Shown piece by piece: positions 22,755-33,983 of a stretch of 64,000 bases of DNA (its first letter is position 1; each line of letters begins with the position of its first letter). Position numbers and translations under genes: made by a program. Source of the DNA: Sphaerulina vaccinii (Eukaryota > Ascomycota > Dothideomycetes > Mycosphaerellales > Mycosphaerellaceae); the NCBI GenBank assembly GCA_022570795.1, contig JAKUDP010000003.1, forward strand, positions 1,736,001 through 1,800,000, read 5' to 3'. The notes beneath the pieces were generated by a model. That model saw only the letters and a program-made list of their open reading frames with translations. It searched no databases and was not told where the DNA came from.

Positions 22755-22832
22755 TCGAGGACATTAAAGTTCGAGCAGATCAAGTTGGAGGGTATTAAGT
22801 TCGAGGGTATCAAGTTCGAGGATATCAAGATG
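22755..22832. repeat. 15 nt minisatellite upstream of the F-box gene
   Basis: Five degenerate copies of a 15 nt unit close to GTTCGAGGRTATCAA. The last four units also read in one plus frame as K(F/L)E(G/Q/D)I repeats before a TGA. No full gene is evident. The surrounding 22590-22909 contains nothing else I can support. Confidence 0.65.
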
Positions 22833-22909
22833 AACAAGTGAATGAAACCAGACATGCGACTGGAAGCGCATAAACTACTGCGCATACAAGACCTCCCTCA
22901 TCCCAATCA

Positions 22910-25057
22910 TCACTCACACCCACAATTATTACTCCCACCCTTCTCCTTCACACTTCCCCCAAAAGCCAATCTACTAATCCCATCCACAACACCCCTAATA
23001 CCAGTCTTCCCAGCCGCAACCGAGCTCGGCGTACTAGAATACGAAGGCGGAACATCCATACAAGGATTCGACGTGAAAAAGTTCCGAGGCCTCAACAACA
23101 CAGTCATAGGTTCAGCAGGCATAACAGGATAATCCTCCGGAGCTGGGAAATGCGTCAAACCGAAAGTATGCCATACAACAACATCTTCATTGTCGAGGTT
23201 CGCGTGAGGGTCGGATTCGATCCAGGCTGGGATACCTTGGGAGGGTTCGCCGGAGGTTTGGGGTACGTGGCGGCCTGCGGGGTGGATTTGGTCGTCGTTA
23301 TCTGAGAAGACTTATCAGTATCGCGGTGTGAGGGAGGTCACTCTAGACTTACACTTCGTGACATGCACAGCATGTCTGGCGAAACCGGCACGCTTCCATA
23401 CCAGACTACCTTCCTTTGGCAGCAACTGTGGTACTTCTCTGCTCACAAGCTTATACGATACTGGCTTCTTGCTGTATGCGTTGATCTTATTCGTGTTTGC
23501 CATATCCCAGGTACGGCTTGTGTTCCCATCATAGTCACTCTTCGCTGTACTGGGCGTCTCGAGTTTCGTCTTCTTGGCATAGAAAGCATTGCCATATGGA
23601 TTCTCTTTGCTGCCGACTTCACCATCACCTCGTGTAGCATCGACTTGGAAGATCGTGTTGTTGGGTCCATCGATGTTCGGGTCTAGTCGCAGGCAGAAGA
23701 GATGTTGGTGATTGTGTGCATTGACGCCTGGGTAGACTTCTGTTCCCCATGGTGCAGCTTGCTCACCTGGCGCGAGAGCATATGTGTTCAGGATCCCGGT
23801 AAGCTTGATCTCGAGCTGGATCGTGCCATCCTGGTGGAAGATCCAGTACACGCAGTACTCATAGTTGGCAGCAGTGAAGACATGGCTGATGATGAACTTA
23901 CGAGCACGAGTGACAGTGCAAGACTCGTCCCGGAAGTCAGTGTGCTTGAAAAGAATGCCTGCGTCTTCTTCGTGAATGCAGATGGCGTTCTTGATCGTCT
24001 GCGGCTCTCCAGCTCGATTGACAAAGTCGGCGTCCATATAATGGATGGCACCCTTGCAGTCACAGCCCAGAGAGAGTGAGTTGGTCATGTAGCCTCCACC
24101 ATATTCTCCCAGGTCGAAAGCGTGCTTTCGTTGATGGGGATGTTCTGGGTTGCCGTATGGGACGACCATCTCCGCGAGAGACATTCGCCAGAACACAGGA
24201 CGCACATTGCCCTTGTCGTTGAATGTGATATTCGAGAGAACAATGCCCTCTCGATAGTTGAAGCCTACGTGGACTGACCAGTTCTGCCACTTCAATGTCC
24301 TGCCGTCAACTGTGAACGATACACCTTCTGGCTGAGAGATGTGGATGGGCTTCAGATCCGTTCTATATCCACTCTCTTTCTCGATCGCATCGGAATGGTA
24401 GTTGATCGGAGGTGCGGTGTTTAGAGGGATCCTTGTTTTTGGTACGTCGATGTGGATGATCTCTTGCGTATCGGAGTTGTAAATCGGGCAGAAGTCAAGC
24501 GGATAGGTGTATTGGCTGTCGTCAATGCTTGGCCTGTAGTACATGAGTGCCTGTTGCAGGCGAACACCGGAACCAAAGCGCTCATCGTATCCAATAGTCC
24601 ATGGGTCGCAGTAGACTTTGTGCATGTCTTCAGCCGGGATGCCCAAGATGCCGCATTGCTCGATGACTTTCGGATCTTTTCGTACGACAGTCTCCACAAT
24701 CTGCAAGTCCTCCATCGTGATCAGAGGCTGTACGCCCTCTGTGAGTTGCCAGCTCACAAGCCTCTTCGTCTGCAAGTTAACCTGGCCATCGTAGACCTTA
24801 CTGCCTCTTCCAATAGCCACAATATCTGCGACACGATGTGGCCTAGGTACTGTTTCTGGCGAAGCGAGCCATTTCATCATCTCTGCCTTTCGTGGCTCCC
24901 AAAGAGTGACAGCATTGAAGTGAACATCTGGATGTTCTCGTTTGACAATAGCGACTGCCGCTGCGATTTCTTCGCTCGATAGAGGGTCGAATGGATGAGT
25001 CTGGATCTTCTGGCCTGTGACGTGCGCCGCCATCTGCTGGAGTCGTTCGAGCACCAT
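22910..25057 (-). CDS. copper amine oxidase (topaquinone enzyme)
   Basis: Oxidatively deaminates primary amines to aldehyde, ammonia and H2O2, probably in peroxisomes or cytosol because no signal peptide is seen. Exons 25057-23353 and 23301-22910 give 698 aa, a normal family length. The topaquinone site is TAANYEY (Tyr modified to TPQ). Copper ligands are NAHNHQH (HxH) and a third His in LTHFPAPEDYPVMP. The catalytic-base region YRTDLKPIHISQPEGVSF and DLGEYGGGYMTNSL are present. Start MVLERLQQM at 25057; longer frames run into what looks like a 5' UTR intron (donor GTAAGTGG near 25140). The C-terminus ends NNCGCE. Confidence 0.93.
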
Positions 25058-25620
25058 CTTGACTCTTGCTTGCGGTAATGCAGAGCTTGAGTGATTGAAG
25101 GTGAGGTGAATGGGAGAGACAAAGGATAGTACCACTTACAAAGATATACCGACCATATACATTTACCTATTTCCAATGCATACCCCGCCTACGCGATCAA
25201 CTTTGACGCGCAGCTATTCGCAAGAGCTGCACGTATCGGAGGTGTTGTGAGCATGGATTTGACGCCGCGGGCAGATAAGAGCTCAGTCAGCGTAGATTTT
25301 GCCATTCTTGGGAAGCGTAGGCGAGGACCAAGAATCGTACACATTCCAGCAGTTGAAGAAGCCATCGGGAGTGTTGACTTGGCTGCAATGCATTGTGATA
25401 GCGTGGAGATGTTTCGAAGGAGAGAAAGATGGCTTCGAGGTCGCCAAAGGGTTATATAAACCGGAATGCGAGATTTTGAGCATGTATCAGACATGGGCTC
25501 GTGCGTTTGACACGTGAGAGGATGATATGGACTTCGCGCCGTACAGTTTTTGCCTCAACATCAACAAGTCTTTCTGAGGCGCTGATCTCACACTGTAGTG
25601 ACGGTTACAGCTGACTGAGA
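25058..25620. other. intergenic, promoter of the amine oxidase and 3' flank of the next gene
   Basis: No gene is seen. A TATATAAA-like sequence lies at about 25450, and a likely 5' UTR intron of the amine oxidase lies next to 25060-25140. Confidence 0.4.
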
Positions 25621-26491
25621 TCATGGCGCACTGCCAGGCAGCTCCTGTGGACCATGCGACCTTGTCTTCTCCTTCGCATAGGCATACTCAGCAGGCAGTT
25701 CTTGACGGTCTTTGCCAGTTTCCAGTTCAGCTGCAGGACTAGGAAGCTCCTGAGCTGGCTGTTCATTATCAGGCGCTGCCATCTTCTCGCTGATCTCACG
25801 AGTCCCATCGAGCTCTTGGTGTATACTGGCACTCTTCGCACGCGATCGGCGACGTGCAAACCAGAGCATTACTGCACCAGCGATGAAGAGAAGCGCACCG
25901 ACAGCGACCCCAACACCGACACCAGCTTTCGCCCCAGTTGAGAGACCACTGTTCGCAGAGCTTGTGTCTGCGCTAGTAGTCGAGGTCGAAGAGCTTGAGC
26001 TTTGAACAGAAGTGGCCGAGTCTGTTGAGAAGAGACTTTGCGTAGATGTTGCGGAAGTGTTGTCGGCTGCGAAGAATGGAACATCACACCCGTCTACAGA
26101 CAAGGAAAGTACGGTCGGTCCTCCTACGCCGGCGCATTGGTTCAGCTTCGTTTCTGTCGCATCATTGCTGCAATACTGGTCGGAGTACAGTGTGACTAGA
26201 AGAGCATTGTCAGCTTGGTGAAGTCAAGACGGTATGGAAATGCTGACACATACCAGTACATCCAGCGTCGAGCGCGATAATCTCCACACTGCTGGCTACA
26301 AGTGGAAGACTTTGGATACAGTTGTTTCCATCAGTGCCTGCTTCTGATGGACTTGGCTTCCATATGTTGTCTTGCGCGGCTTTGGCTGCGCAATTTGAGC
26401 CATTGAACAAAGCCAACTCCAGAGCGGTGCTGCCATGGACGACACGAATGCATATCAACAACACCAGAATAACCTTCTCAGCAATAGCCAT
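25621..26491 (-). CDS. single-pass membrane protein, Mid2/WSC-like architecture
   Basis: Exons 26491-26254 and 26195-25621 give 270 aa. Signal peptide EKVILVLLICIRVVHG, then a Cys-containing ectodomain of about 110 residues (six to eight Cys), a Ser/Thr-rich stalk (SSSSSTSTTSADTSS), one TM helix (AGVGVGVAVGALLFIAGAV), an RRRSR stop-transfer motif and an acidic tail with repeated QELP. This layout is that of fungal wall-sensor-like or adhesive membrane proteins. I cannot name the ectodomain. The function as a surface sensor is inferred from architecture only. Confidence 0.75.
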
Positions 26492-27469
26492 CGAGTTGGA
26501 AGGAGCGATGAAGGATTTCCCGTCCGCGTGTCGAAGGACACCAGTAACGCCTACGGCAGAAAGCGACGCCTATTATGGACCCCGACCCATGCAAGTCGGC
26601 CTATGTGCAACTCCTGTTCCTGTTCGCTGTCCAGCCTAACGTGGCGGGCGCTGTACGACCAGTTCAGCTCGAGCTGCAGCATCAGCCTTGGCGAGAACGA
26701 ACTAATGCATTCTGCGAAGTGACTGTTCACCCGTAGACCAACCTTCAGCTTCCCGTACCAGCTGACATTATGTAGCTACCTGCGATTGTCAAGCGAGTCT
26801 GTACTAGACTTGTATCTAGCGTAAGTACAAGTCAAGCCACAATATACATGCTACCTTGTGCTACTCGATCGGGCAACCTCAGCAGTCTGAAGCAATACGT
26901 TGGCGCACTTTGCGTGTGCGCTAGCGGAGGGACGCTCAATCGACGGACTTGCTACTGTCGTGTAACACCGGTGAAGACCATGTGCGGTGCCGAAACTTGG
27001 CTGGTATCCACTACAGCTTTGATTGGACTCATATCCTTGTCAGGCGATGTCATCGTTCTTGGCTACCTGCTGGTGACAAAGAAGTAGCACGACTCTTGTC
27101 GCTTGTCATCTTCGGTCGCGCTTGTGAAGAAACAGCTCTCCGCGCCGTCGTGCCTAGCTACAAGATATCATCACTAAAGGCTATGCCATGCTGCTGGATT
27201 TCCGAAGCTGGATTGAACGGCTTTTCTGGTATGTGCTGGTGCTTTTGGTCTGTGGTAGCTATGTCACATCGCAGGCTAACTGAGTAGGCATATCTTGAAA
27301 GAAAGTCGTATTTAAGGAGATGTCTGATCTGGTCTCGGCCCGCCTGTTGTAGGTCATACCGCAAGCATTTTTGGGTGAGATGGAATCATTGAAGCAGAAG
27401 CAAAGTATCATTCTGGTCGGTGAGTCGTATCGTGGGCCTGTCTCCTGGGCGGTGGAGTAATCGTTGTCC
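26492..27469. other. intergenic, no supported gene
   Basis: About 1 kb with only short open frames. I see no motif, repeat or RNA gene here. Confidence 0.5.
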
Positions 27470-28813
27470 TCAGTTGGACTCGTAGGCCGAGTCCGCAAAG
27501 CTAGGAGTCGGAGTGACCGTGCAGCGAGAGCGCTTTGCCTGCCTGAACATCAAATGCGCTACAACCGAGGCTCCGGAGAGAGGCTGTTTGACACTGAATT
27601 TTCGCTTGGGCGCGCGCACAGCTGTGGTCTGATCTGCGTCCGGCTCGTCCATCGGCACGAAGAGTGAATTTGGATCCGTGACGGATGACTTCTCGCTTCC
27701 CGGCATACCTACTCTCTGGTGCTCACTGCCCGCGTCATCATTGTCTGCCGAAGTGCCAACAGCAGTCTCTGCGAGGTCAGCAAGATTCTGGATGAGAAGA
27801 GGCTGCTGCTCCATCCTCGTTGGCTGATTGTACTCGGGAGGAGTTCCTTGGACGACTTTGCCGATGAACTGGAATTTGCCGTATTGTCGCAGAGACTGGA
27901 GGTCGAGCACTGGTCGTCTGATGAGCTTCTTGTTTCCTCTTGGAGCATCGGCGAAGTAATGATTGGTTTTGGCATGTCGATCATTAGCGAGTTTTGCGAT
28001 CACTCCAACCAGAGACATAGGAACCCTCCAGCCACTATACCTGCCCCGAATGCCGACGTAAAGCAGGTTCAGATTCCTCACCAGATCGAGTGACCACTGT
28101 CCCTCGTCCTGTAGTGTCTTGCCTGTCCGGCCGGTCAGAGGCGTCGGGCCAGAGATGACCTCTGTGGTTCCCGTCGGGCGACGGAAGTCGAGCGTCAATC
28201 GATCTGGGAAAGCGGTGTCCATGATCAACGTGATGTCGCACTTGACATCAGCTTTCACTCCTCGGTGTTGCTTCAACACGACCTCTTCGACCTCTGATGC
28301 ATCCACCTCTGCGGGTTCCTCGCCTGCAGCTGTGTTCTCCTTGTTGCGTTTCTCCAGGGCCCTTGCTACTTTGTCTTCGAGTTTCTGTCTGGCGTCGCTC
28401 CCGTCGATCATCTCGAATACCTTATAGAAGTTGACATGCTTGTTTCCCTTGCTTCTCAGGGTGCTATGAGCAGTCAGTGTATGCACGGATTTGTAGCGTG
28501 ACTAGGATACGTACATTGTCCAGTGCTCGCCAGTAAAGTCGGGAATATCAAAACCGTCTGGGTCGTATAGATCGTCCTCGTCGATCTCCTCGATAGGGTC
28601 GCCATCGAAGAAAGAGTCGCCTTGGTAGTAGATGATCAGATGATCGCCCTCCGGTATGCTCTCGAGGTGGGTCTTCATGTTTTGTAGCCAGACCTTCTCT
28701 CGCGCGCGGCTGGGCATAACGAAGCACTTGACTTTGGTCAAAGTATATCGCTCAAGCCACTGTCGGAAGCAAGCGCAGACCTGGTCATGTCGTGTCGTTG
28801 TATCTACGCCCAT
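27470..28813 (-). CDS. divergent caspase-fold protein, paralog 1 (catalytic dyad apparently lost)
   Basis: Exons 28813-28515 and 28463-27470 give 430 aa. The order resembles a fungal caspase-like p20 region: a GVDTTTRHDQVCACFRQWLE helix, then the strand DHLIIYYQGDSF where active members have YYxGHG, then VNFYKVFEMIDG, then DITLIMDTAFPD where active members have LLLDCC. Catalytic His and Cys are thus replaced. A region with RRPVLDLQSLRQYGKFQFIG parallels paralog 2. The last 110 residues are disordered with a basic PKRKFS motif. The start is uncertain: an ATG at 28920 opens 38 codons (MVSPPPPEKDD) in another frame that could be joined by an unseen splice. Function is inferred and unproven. Confidence 0.65.
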
Positions 28814-28920
28814 GACATCTCGTTTCGCGGCTTCTGGACATGGTCGAGTAGTAGAGCGTGCTCATTATTGTACGGCCTGTAGATGGGATCATCCTTCTCA
28901 GGAGGAGGTGGTGATACCAT

Positions 28921-29542
28921 GATGTGTGAGGCCTAGTAGGGAATGTTGTTGTGTCAAAGTGGTTGTGGTGGAAGTGGTTGTTGTTGCAAGAGACGAGGTT
29001 GAAGACAGAAAGATATATGGTAAGCGGAGCTCTGACCGGTGAGTCGAATTTTGCCAACTAGCTGTCTTGAAGTGAAATGGTGAATGGCCAAATCGAGTCC
29101 TGGAAGTGAGGTTAGCGCCGTGGAGAGGACAGATCCATGCGACGGCTGGGAATAGAAGGCGCAGTGCGAGCAGCTTATGTGTGGTGGAAGGGCAATATGA
29201 TGAGAGGAGAGAGATGAGAAAGATGTATCAGATCCATGAGGGTCGAGTGAGGATGGAGATGGAGGTATCGGAGTGTCGCAGCTGTGATCTGGAAGGGATT
29301 TCATTGATCAGTACCAGAGCTCAATGCCAACTTCACCATTCTGGATGTGAGCTTTCAGCGAAGCTTGTTCAATCACCTTCTTCGATAATATTCTTGTTTA
29401 GTCGCACACTCACATTGGACATGAGTCCATGGTGCTTCATCTATATGCTGAACACAGCCTGAACTAGTCAGCGACGAAGCTCACAAGTGAGATACAAGAC
29501 TTACCGCACATCACTCCACCTACATGCCCGCCCACTATCAAC
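28921..29542. other. intergenic with GTTGTG-rich stretch
   Basis: The upstream flank of the pseudo-caspase gene has a simple GTTGTGGTG-type low-complexity run (about 28950-28990). No supported gene is present. Confidence 0.4.
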
Positions 29543-30382
29543 TCAACCATACTTGCTGATAGCCGCCAAATAAGTCTTGCCACTCTCACTCAGCGCACTG
29601 CCATCACTATTCGTAGGCAACCAAGCCTTACCCAAACCACCTCCATCAGGATAAGCATAAGCCTTCACTCTACTATCGCCCTCAAAAAGGTCCACAACAT
29701 CCTTGATTCACTGATTGATCTGTCCCTGGTCGGTGCAAGGCGTGAAATTGTTCTGATCATATACACAGCCAAACTCCGTCACCCAGATCGGCTTGCCGTA
29801 TTGGTTCCAGTAGTAATCGATATCAGCTTTCACGCCATCCATATCTGGTTTGTAGACGTGGATTGCCGTGAAGTCGAAAGTTCTGTCGAGTGGCTTCATA
29901 ACGAAACGCTTCAGCAAAGCTTCGTCTTTCTGCAGACACATACTAGGCGAACCTAGCAGAGCTCCAGAATTGCCGTATGGGGCGATGTATTGATTCCAGT
30001 ACTGATATCCATTCTTGATATTCATGTTCGCACTAACATCTTGTCCTGTACAGTCTGGCTCGTTGAAGCCTAGAAGATACTTAGGCTGAGGAATGCCATT
30101 CTTGAACTCGTTGAAGCGTTTGCTGTCTTCGGGACCATTCTGGCCATCGCCCCAGAGCATGGGGATCCCTTGGACTCCGGATTTGGTTCCTGGAGATGGT
30201 GTCCAGTCGTACCACCAGCCTAGGTGAGAGGACCAGAATGGTACGGCACGACCACCTGCCGAGCCGGCCTTTTTGCCACCGGGAGTGATTGGGGCTGCAC
30301 GTGGGGTGAGAGGAGCTGGGCTGGCGAGGACTCCGCCTGCCAGTGCAAGCGCCGATGCCAGAAAGGCGTAGGAGGTGAACAT
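29543..30382 (-). pseudogene. GH128-type secreted glycosidase interrupted by an in-frame TGA
   Basis: Glycoside hydrolase catalytic-core protein (GH128, fungal wall beta-1,3-glucan-active family). Signal peptide MFTSYAFLASALALAGGVLA at 30382. Active-site motifs are intact: LLGFNEPD (acid/base Glu) and IWVTEFGC (nucleophile Glu), plus HLGWWYDWTP. The frame hits TGA at 29708-29710 after DQGQINQ. It then continues in the same frame with family-typical sequence (IKDVVDLFEG, YAYPDGGGLGKAWLPTN, SGKTYLAAISKYG) to TGA at 29543. A single codon, normally aromatic/aliphatic in relatives by my recollection, is therefore a stop. Truncation would remove the final barrel strand and helix. Pseudogene, allele or readthrough remain possible. 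Confidence 0.75.
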
Positions 30383-31433
30383 GGCTCTGGGTAATGCTGC
30401 ACCATGAGCATGGGAGACGCCATGAGTACTTATGTGGCCAAGTATCAAGCACTCTAAGCGATCGTGGTCTCTGCCCTGTAGCTTGACTGTACGAACTTTA
30501 AGCGTCGCATTGCGCTGACCCCAATACGGAAGTTGGAATCCTTCGAGGGCCTTAGGCGTCCCATGTGTATGGAGCCAGAGAACGGAGAGTGCCAAGACCT
30601 ACTCATTGATGCATGAAGTCTGCTATCCAGTGCGACCATTCCTGACGATCGCAGCATTAGTCTCGAACTAGACAGAGCGCGTGAAATAACTTCAAGAGTC
30701 GGAAGAGGATGTCCTGCCACATATGGAAACCCGTCTGGTATATGAGCAATCAGGCGTCCTGTGATCGACACTCTCTAGCCTAGTCAGGCCTCCTCATCCG
30801 ACAATCCGCGTATGTCTGCTTAACGAGCGAGAATGTGGTCTTCATAAAATCTGCACGTTACATTCAGGCCGGCCATCAACATCAGCTCGGAAGTGAGGGT
30901 CGTCAATGCTCAAGCTTCTGTTGATCCCTGCAGCTGTATGGTCCGGACGTCTTGCTTGGAGGCACATAGATTGAGTTGAGTTCCCACGAACGGAAATGAT
31001 AGCAACCTGAGAAAGTAAGATGAGCCATTAGCAAAAGAACTCAAGTATACGAGACCTGCACATTGCACGCTATGATGCAGAGCCCTCTGGAAATCCACCG
31101 AGGGTGCGGAGCAGGAACGCTGCCTCAGACATGTCTGGTAATTTCATTATGTCTGCTCATACTATACAGTCGCTCGCTTTTGTGAGATCAAATCGTGATC
31201 GAAAATGAAAGTAGCGGCTTGTCGTGAGCCTTGAAGTGGGTCATGTCCGGTATTCGTATGGGACTGCATCGCATCACAACCCAAGAGTCGTTGAGTGTAG
31301 GTCGTAGGGGGTCGTGAGAGGTCGTAGAGGGTCGTTATAAGTCGTCGATATCGTGAAAGTTCATTGGCGATGACTCCGGACGTGGAAAGAGGTCCAATGG
31401 TTCCGTGAGGAGTTGTGTCGTGGCGACAGCATC
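30383..31433. other. intergenic with short GGTCGTAGRG tandem repeat
   Basis: No gene is seen. Around 31297-31345 a degenerate 10-11 nt unit near GGTCGTAGAG is repeated about four times. Confidence 0.45.
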
Positions 31434-32693
31434 TCAGTGTCTGTTCCAGCTGCCTTCGGAAAGCGACATAGACATCCCACGCTCATATGCCTGATACTCG
31501 TACTGCTCATCTGGTTGCCTCACTGGGAATGCAGGACCAGGCCGTCCAAGTGGCTCTGGTTGTATCTCGATGCCGAAGAACTCGATCTTGCCAGCAACCC
31601 ACATCTGGACAGGATCCAGCACGATGCGGCGGATGACCTTCTGGCTGCCTTTGCGGGTCTGGTCGATCCACTTCCGCTCCACGTTGTTGTGCACGATGCG
31701 ATCCCACTTCATCAGCTCTGGGATCGACTGCATGGTGAGCGAGCACGTAGTTCCCAACTCATGGGGACCTCCACAGGTGTTCTCCAGGATTCTGAATTTT
31801 GATCTCAAGTAATCTCCTGGGTGATCGACAATATCGAGCCGAGCGTTCAGGACAGGAGCACCATTGTGTATGAACTCCGTCATACCATTGCGTGGCTCCA
31901 GTGAAGGCGTCCAGCGAGTGTGGCCCGGGCCATCCAGGAAAACACAGACATCTGTATCACTGGCCAGGTTGAAGGCCTCAAAGAGCTTGAAGAGATTGAC
32001 CGGCTCCTTTACACCTTCGATGTAGCTACGATTCGTCAGTAAGGGCAGCTTCGGCAGTATGACTTTGACTCACCCAGAGTACTCATCACCTACGCCAAAG
32101 GTCCAGCCGCGATAAAACACGAATATGAGGTCTTGCTCGGTCTTGTCTCTTAGATTTTCCGCCCAGAGATTGTAGAAGTCCTGTGGAGTAGACCCAGTGA
32201 GCAGAATTATTGGCACAATTTCGTAACCAGCAGCGCAGTAATCGTTCTCAATTTGCTCGCATCTCTCATGATTCAGGACTTCGTCGGCTGTGTAGGGCCC
32301 GCCCTGCTGAGCTCGGCGTGGGTCGTAGCTTCGTACGTTGAAGAAGTATTTCCCCGTGTACTCTTTGATGTTGTGGGTGTCCCAGTCGGGGCTTCGCAGT
32401 TCTACGGTATGTTAGCTATATCAACTCAACCTGATGCCCTCCTTAGACTACTTACGAACAGGTCCACTGATCGGAGGTCCCAAGTGTGCGCCGAAGATTC
32501 TCTGCAGAATTTTTCGAATCTCGACCTTCTCGACTTTTGTGAACTCGCCAGATGGTCTAGCCGATATCATACGTAGCATGCTGGCCACGTCACGATGCTG
32601 AGCGCTCGTGAAGTCCATTCCAGCTGTCCTAAAGTGGATTGGTCTCAGTAACCAGTCCAGCAGGTAACAAGACTGGGCATCTGTGAACGGCAT
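31434..32693 (-). CDS. divergent caspase-fold protein, paralog 2 (catalytic dyad apparently lost)
   Basis: Exons 32693-32456, 32401-32074 and 32025-31434 give 385 aa. A helical N-terminal domain (about residues 1-80) precedes a caspase-like core: YFFNVRSYD, CEQIENDYCAAGYEIVPI, QDLIFVFYRGWTFG (active members carry a His after the Gly), VNLFKLFEAFNLAS, then TDVCVFLDGPGH at the LLLDCC position. Both catalytic residues are substituted. A C-terminal RRIVLDP..GKIEFFGIEI matches paralog 1. Splice junctions are clean (54 and 48 nt introns). It lies 3 kb from paralog 1, with the broken GH128 between them, suggesting local duplication. Protein-protein or regulatory roles are guesses. Confidence 0.65.
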
Positions 32694-33618
32694 CTTGCAG
32701 GTCAGACGCGTGGCTTGTTCTGATCAGGATGCAGTCTCGGGGGTCGGATCTGGGATGTTCGTCGAGTTGTAGAGGTTTCTGGGATCGATCTCATCCATTC
32801 GGGGGTCCCAAACAATGTCAACTTGTGGAGGAGAACTGGATCCACGCCGACTGTCAAAGAGCTCTGAATGCTCTGGATATTGATATTCGTGATTAGGGGG
32901 AGTGTGAAAGTGCTTATAAGTCGTCCATAAGAGGATAGTCTCGTTATTACTGGTATAGTGCAACGCACGTCTCTAAAGTGGAGCTCCGATGGTGGAATGC
33001 GAACTTTGAAGATTGTTGATGAGTGAGAAACGGACCTCGAATTCTGGCCGGCGTTGAGAGGCCTCTGGGAGAGATGGATGTTAGTGTTGGTAGTCAAGTT
33101 GTTCGAAGAGTGTGGAACTGCTCCTATGCGTTGCTGGAAGCGCTGATATCGATATTGCTGATGTCGAAACTGGGCTTTTGAGCTATTAATGTGTGAGAAC
33201 GGAGCCTGAAATCCTGGCCGACTTGAAGAGGCCTCTCGAGAAACGGTATGTTGTTGTTCGTGATTAGGTTGTCCGAAGAAGGTCAGAATGCTCTTATATG
33301 TCGTCCAGGAACACTAGGATAGCTTTGTCATCATCGATATAACTCCAGGAGAACCTGTCCAAGTTGAGTGAGCGAAGCTATCAGGAGCCTAATAGTCTGG
33401 CTAAGGCTCACCAAGAGGGCAAAGTCGTACTTGAAGCTCTGCCATGTGCAGGAATTCCCGTAGATGCGCACGTCGTTGACTTGATGCTGAGAAGTTGTGA
33501 TCTCTGTGTGGTGAACAGCATAGCTGGCAGATCCAGCAGATTCTTCGCATTAGCCGAGCATGCTATACAGACGTTGTGCGATCGCTCTCGATTGGACGTG
33601 GCAAAGTCGCACATCTGA
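32694..33618. other. intergenic / 5' flank, no supported gene
   Basis: Open frames on both strands lack splice logic and motifs. The flank contains two related 3' segments around GGCCTCTGGGAGAGA (about 33059) and GGCCTCTCGAGAAAC (about 33229). They lie in stretches sharing TTGAGAGGCCTC / TTGAAGAGGCCTC and GTGTGAGAACGGA-like text, so a weak local duplication is likely. Confidence 0.35.
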
Positions 33619-33914
33619 AAACGACTATGTCCGCGAATCTACTAGTATCGAAGTGCAGACACGAGGACATAGTCGTTTGAATCTGAGAGAAGGCGCCGAG
33701 TCTACACGACTATTTTCACCAGACAGGTGAGGTTCCTAAATCGAATAAATTAATAATTAAATGCCCAATAGGTAGCCTTGAGAAATGTAACGGACCGTTA
33801 CATTTCCAGTCGGGGTCTATATGGCGATAATAAATCAATCAATATTCGTCGTGCTGTTAGTGTGAATCGGCCAAGTCCGCAACTCAACAGGGGAGGCATC
33901 GTGGACATAGTCGT
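33619..33914. repeat. inverted-repeat-rich segment, possible second small element
   Basis: A perfect 14 bp inverted pair AAACGACTATGTCC / GGACATAGTCGTTT lies at 33619-33632 and 33665-33678. A third copy, GGACATAGTCGT, at 33903-33914 could pair with the first as 12 bp termini about 294 bp apart. An AT-rich stretch (33735-33765) and a 25 bp palindrome (33782-33806) lie inside. No clear target duplication was found. Confidence 0.4.
33782..33806. repeat. 25 bp perfect palindrome
   Basis: GAAATGTAACGG, a central A, then CCGTTACATTTC. TGTAACGG..CCGTTACA is reminiscent of retrotransposon LTR ends (TG..CA), but no second LTR or coding part is seen. Confidence 0.6.
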
Positions 33915-33983
33915 GCAATACCTATGTAATATCGTGTCGAGTAGTGTCCAGTCCAGAGCTATCACCTAAGCAGGTCACTGTTC

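Noticed and set aside
23328..24982. Several plus-strand frames of 60-176 codons
   Set aside because: They are shadows of the copper amine oxidase on the minus strand.
25189..25494. Minus-strand 101-codon frame
   Set aside because: It has no motif, no splice logic and low protein-like character. It is treated as intergenic.
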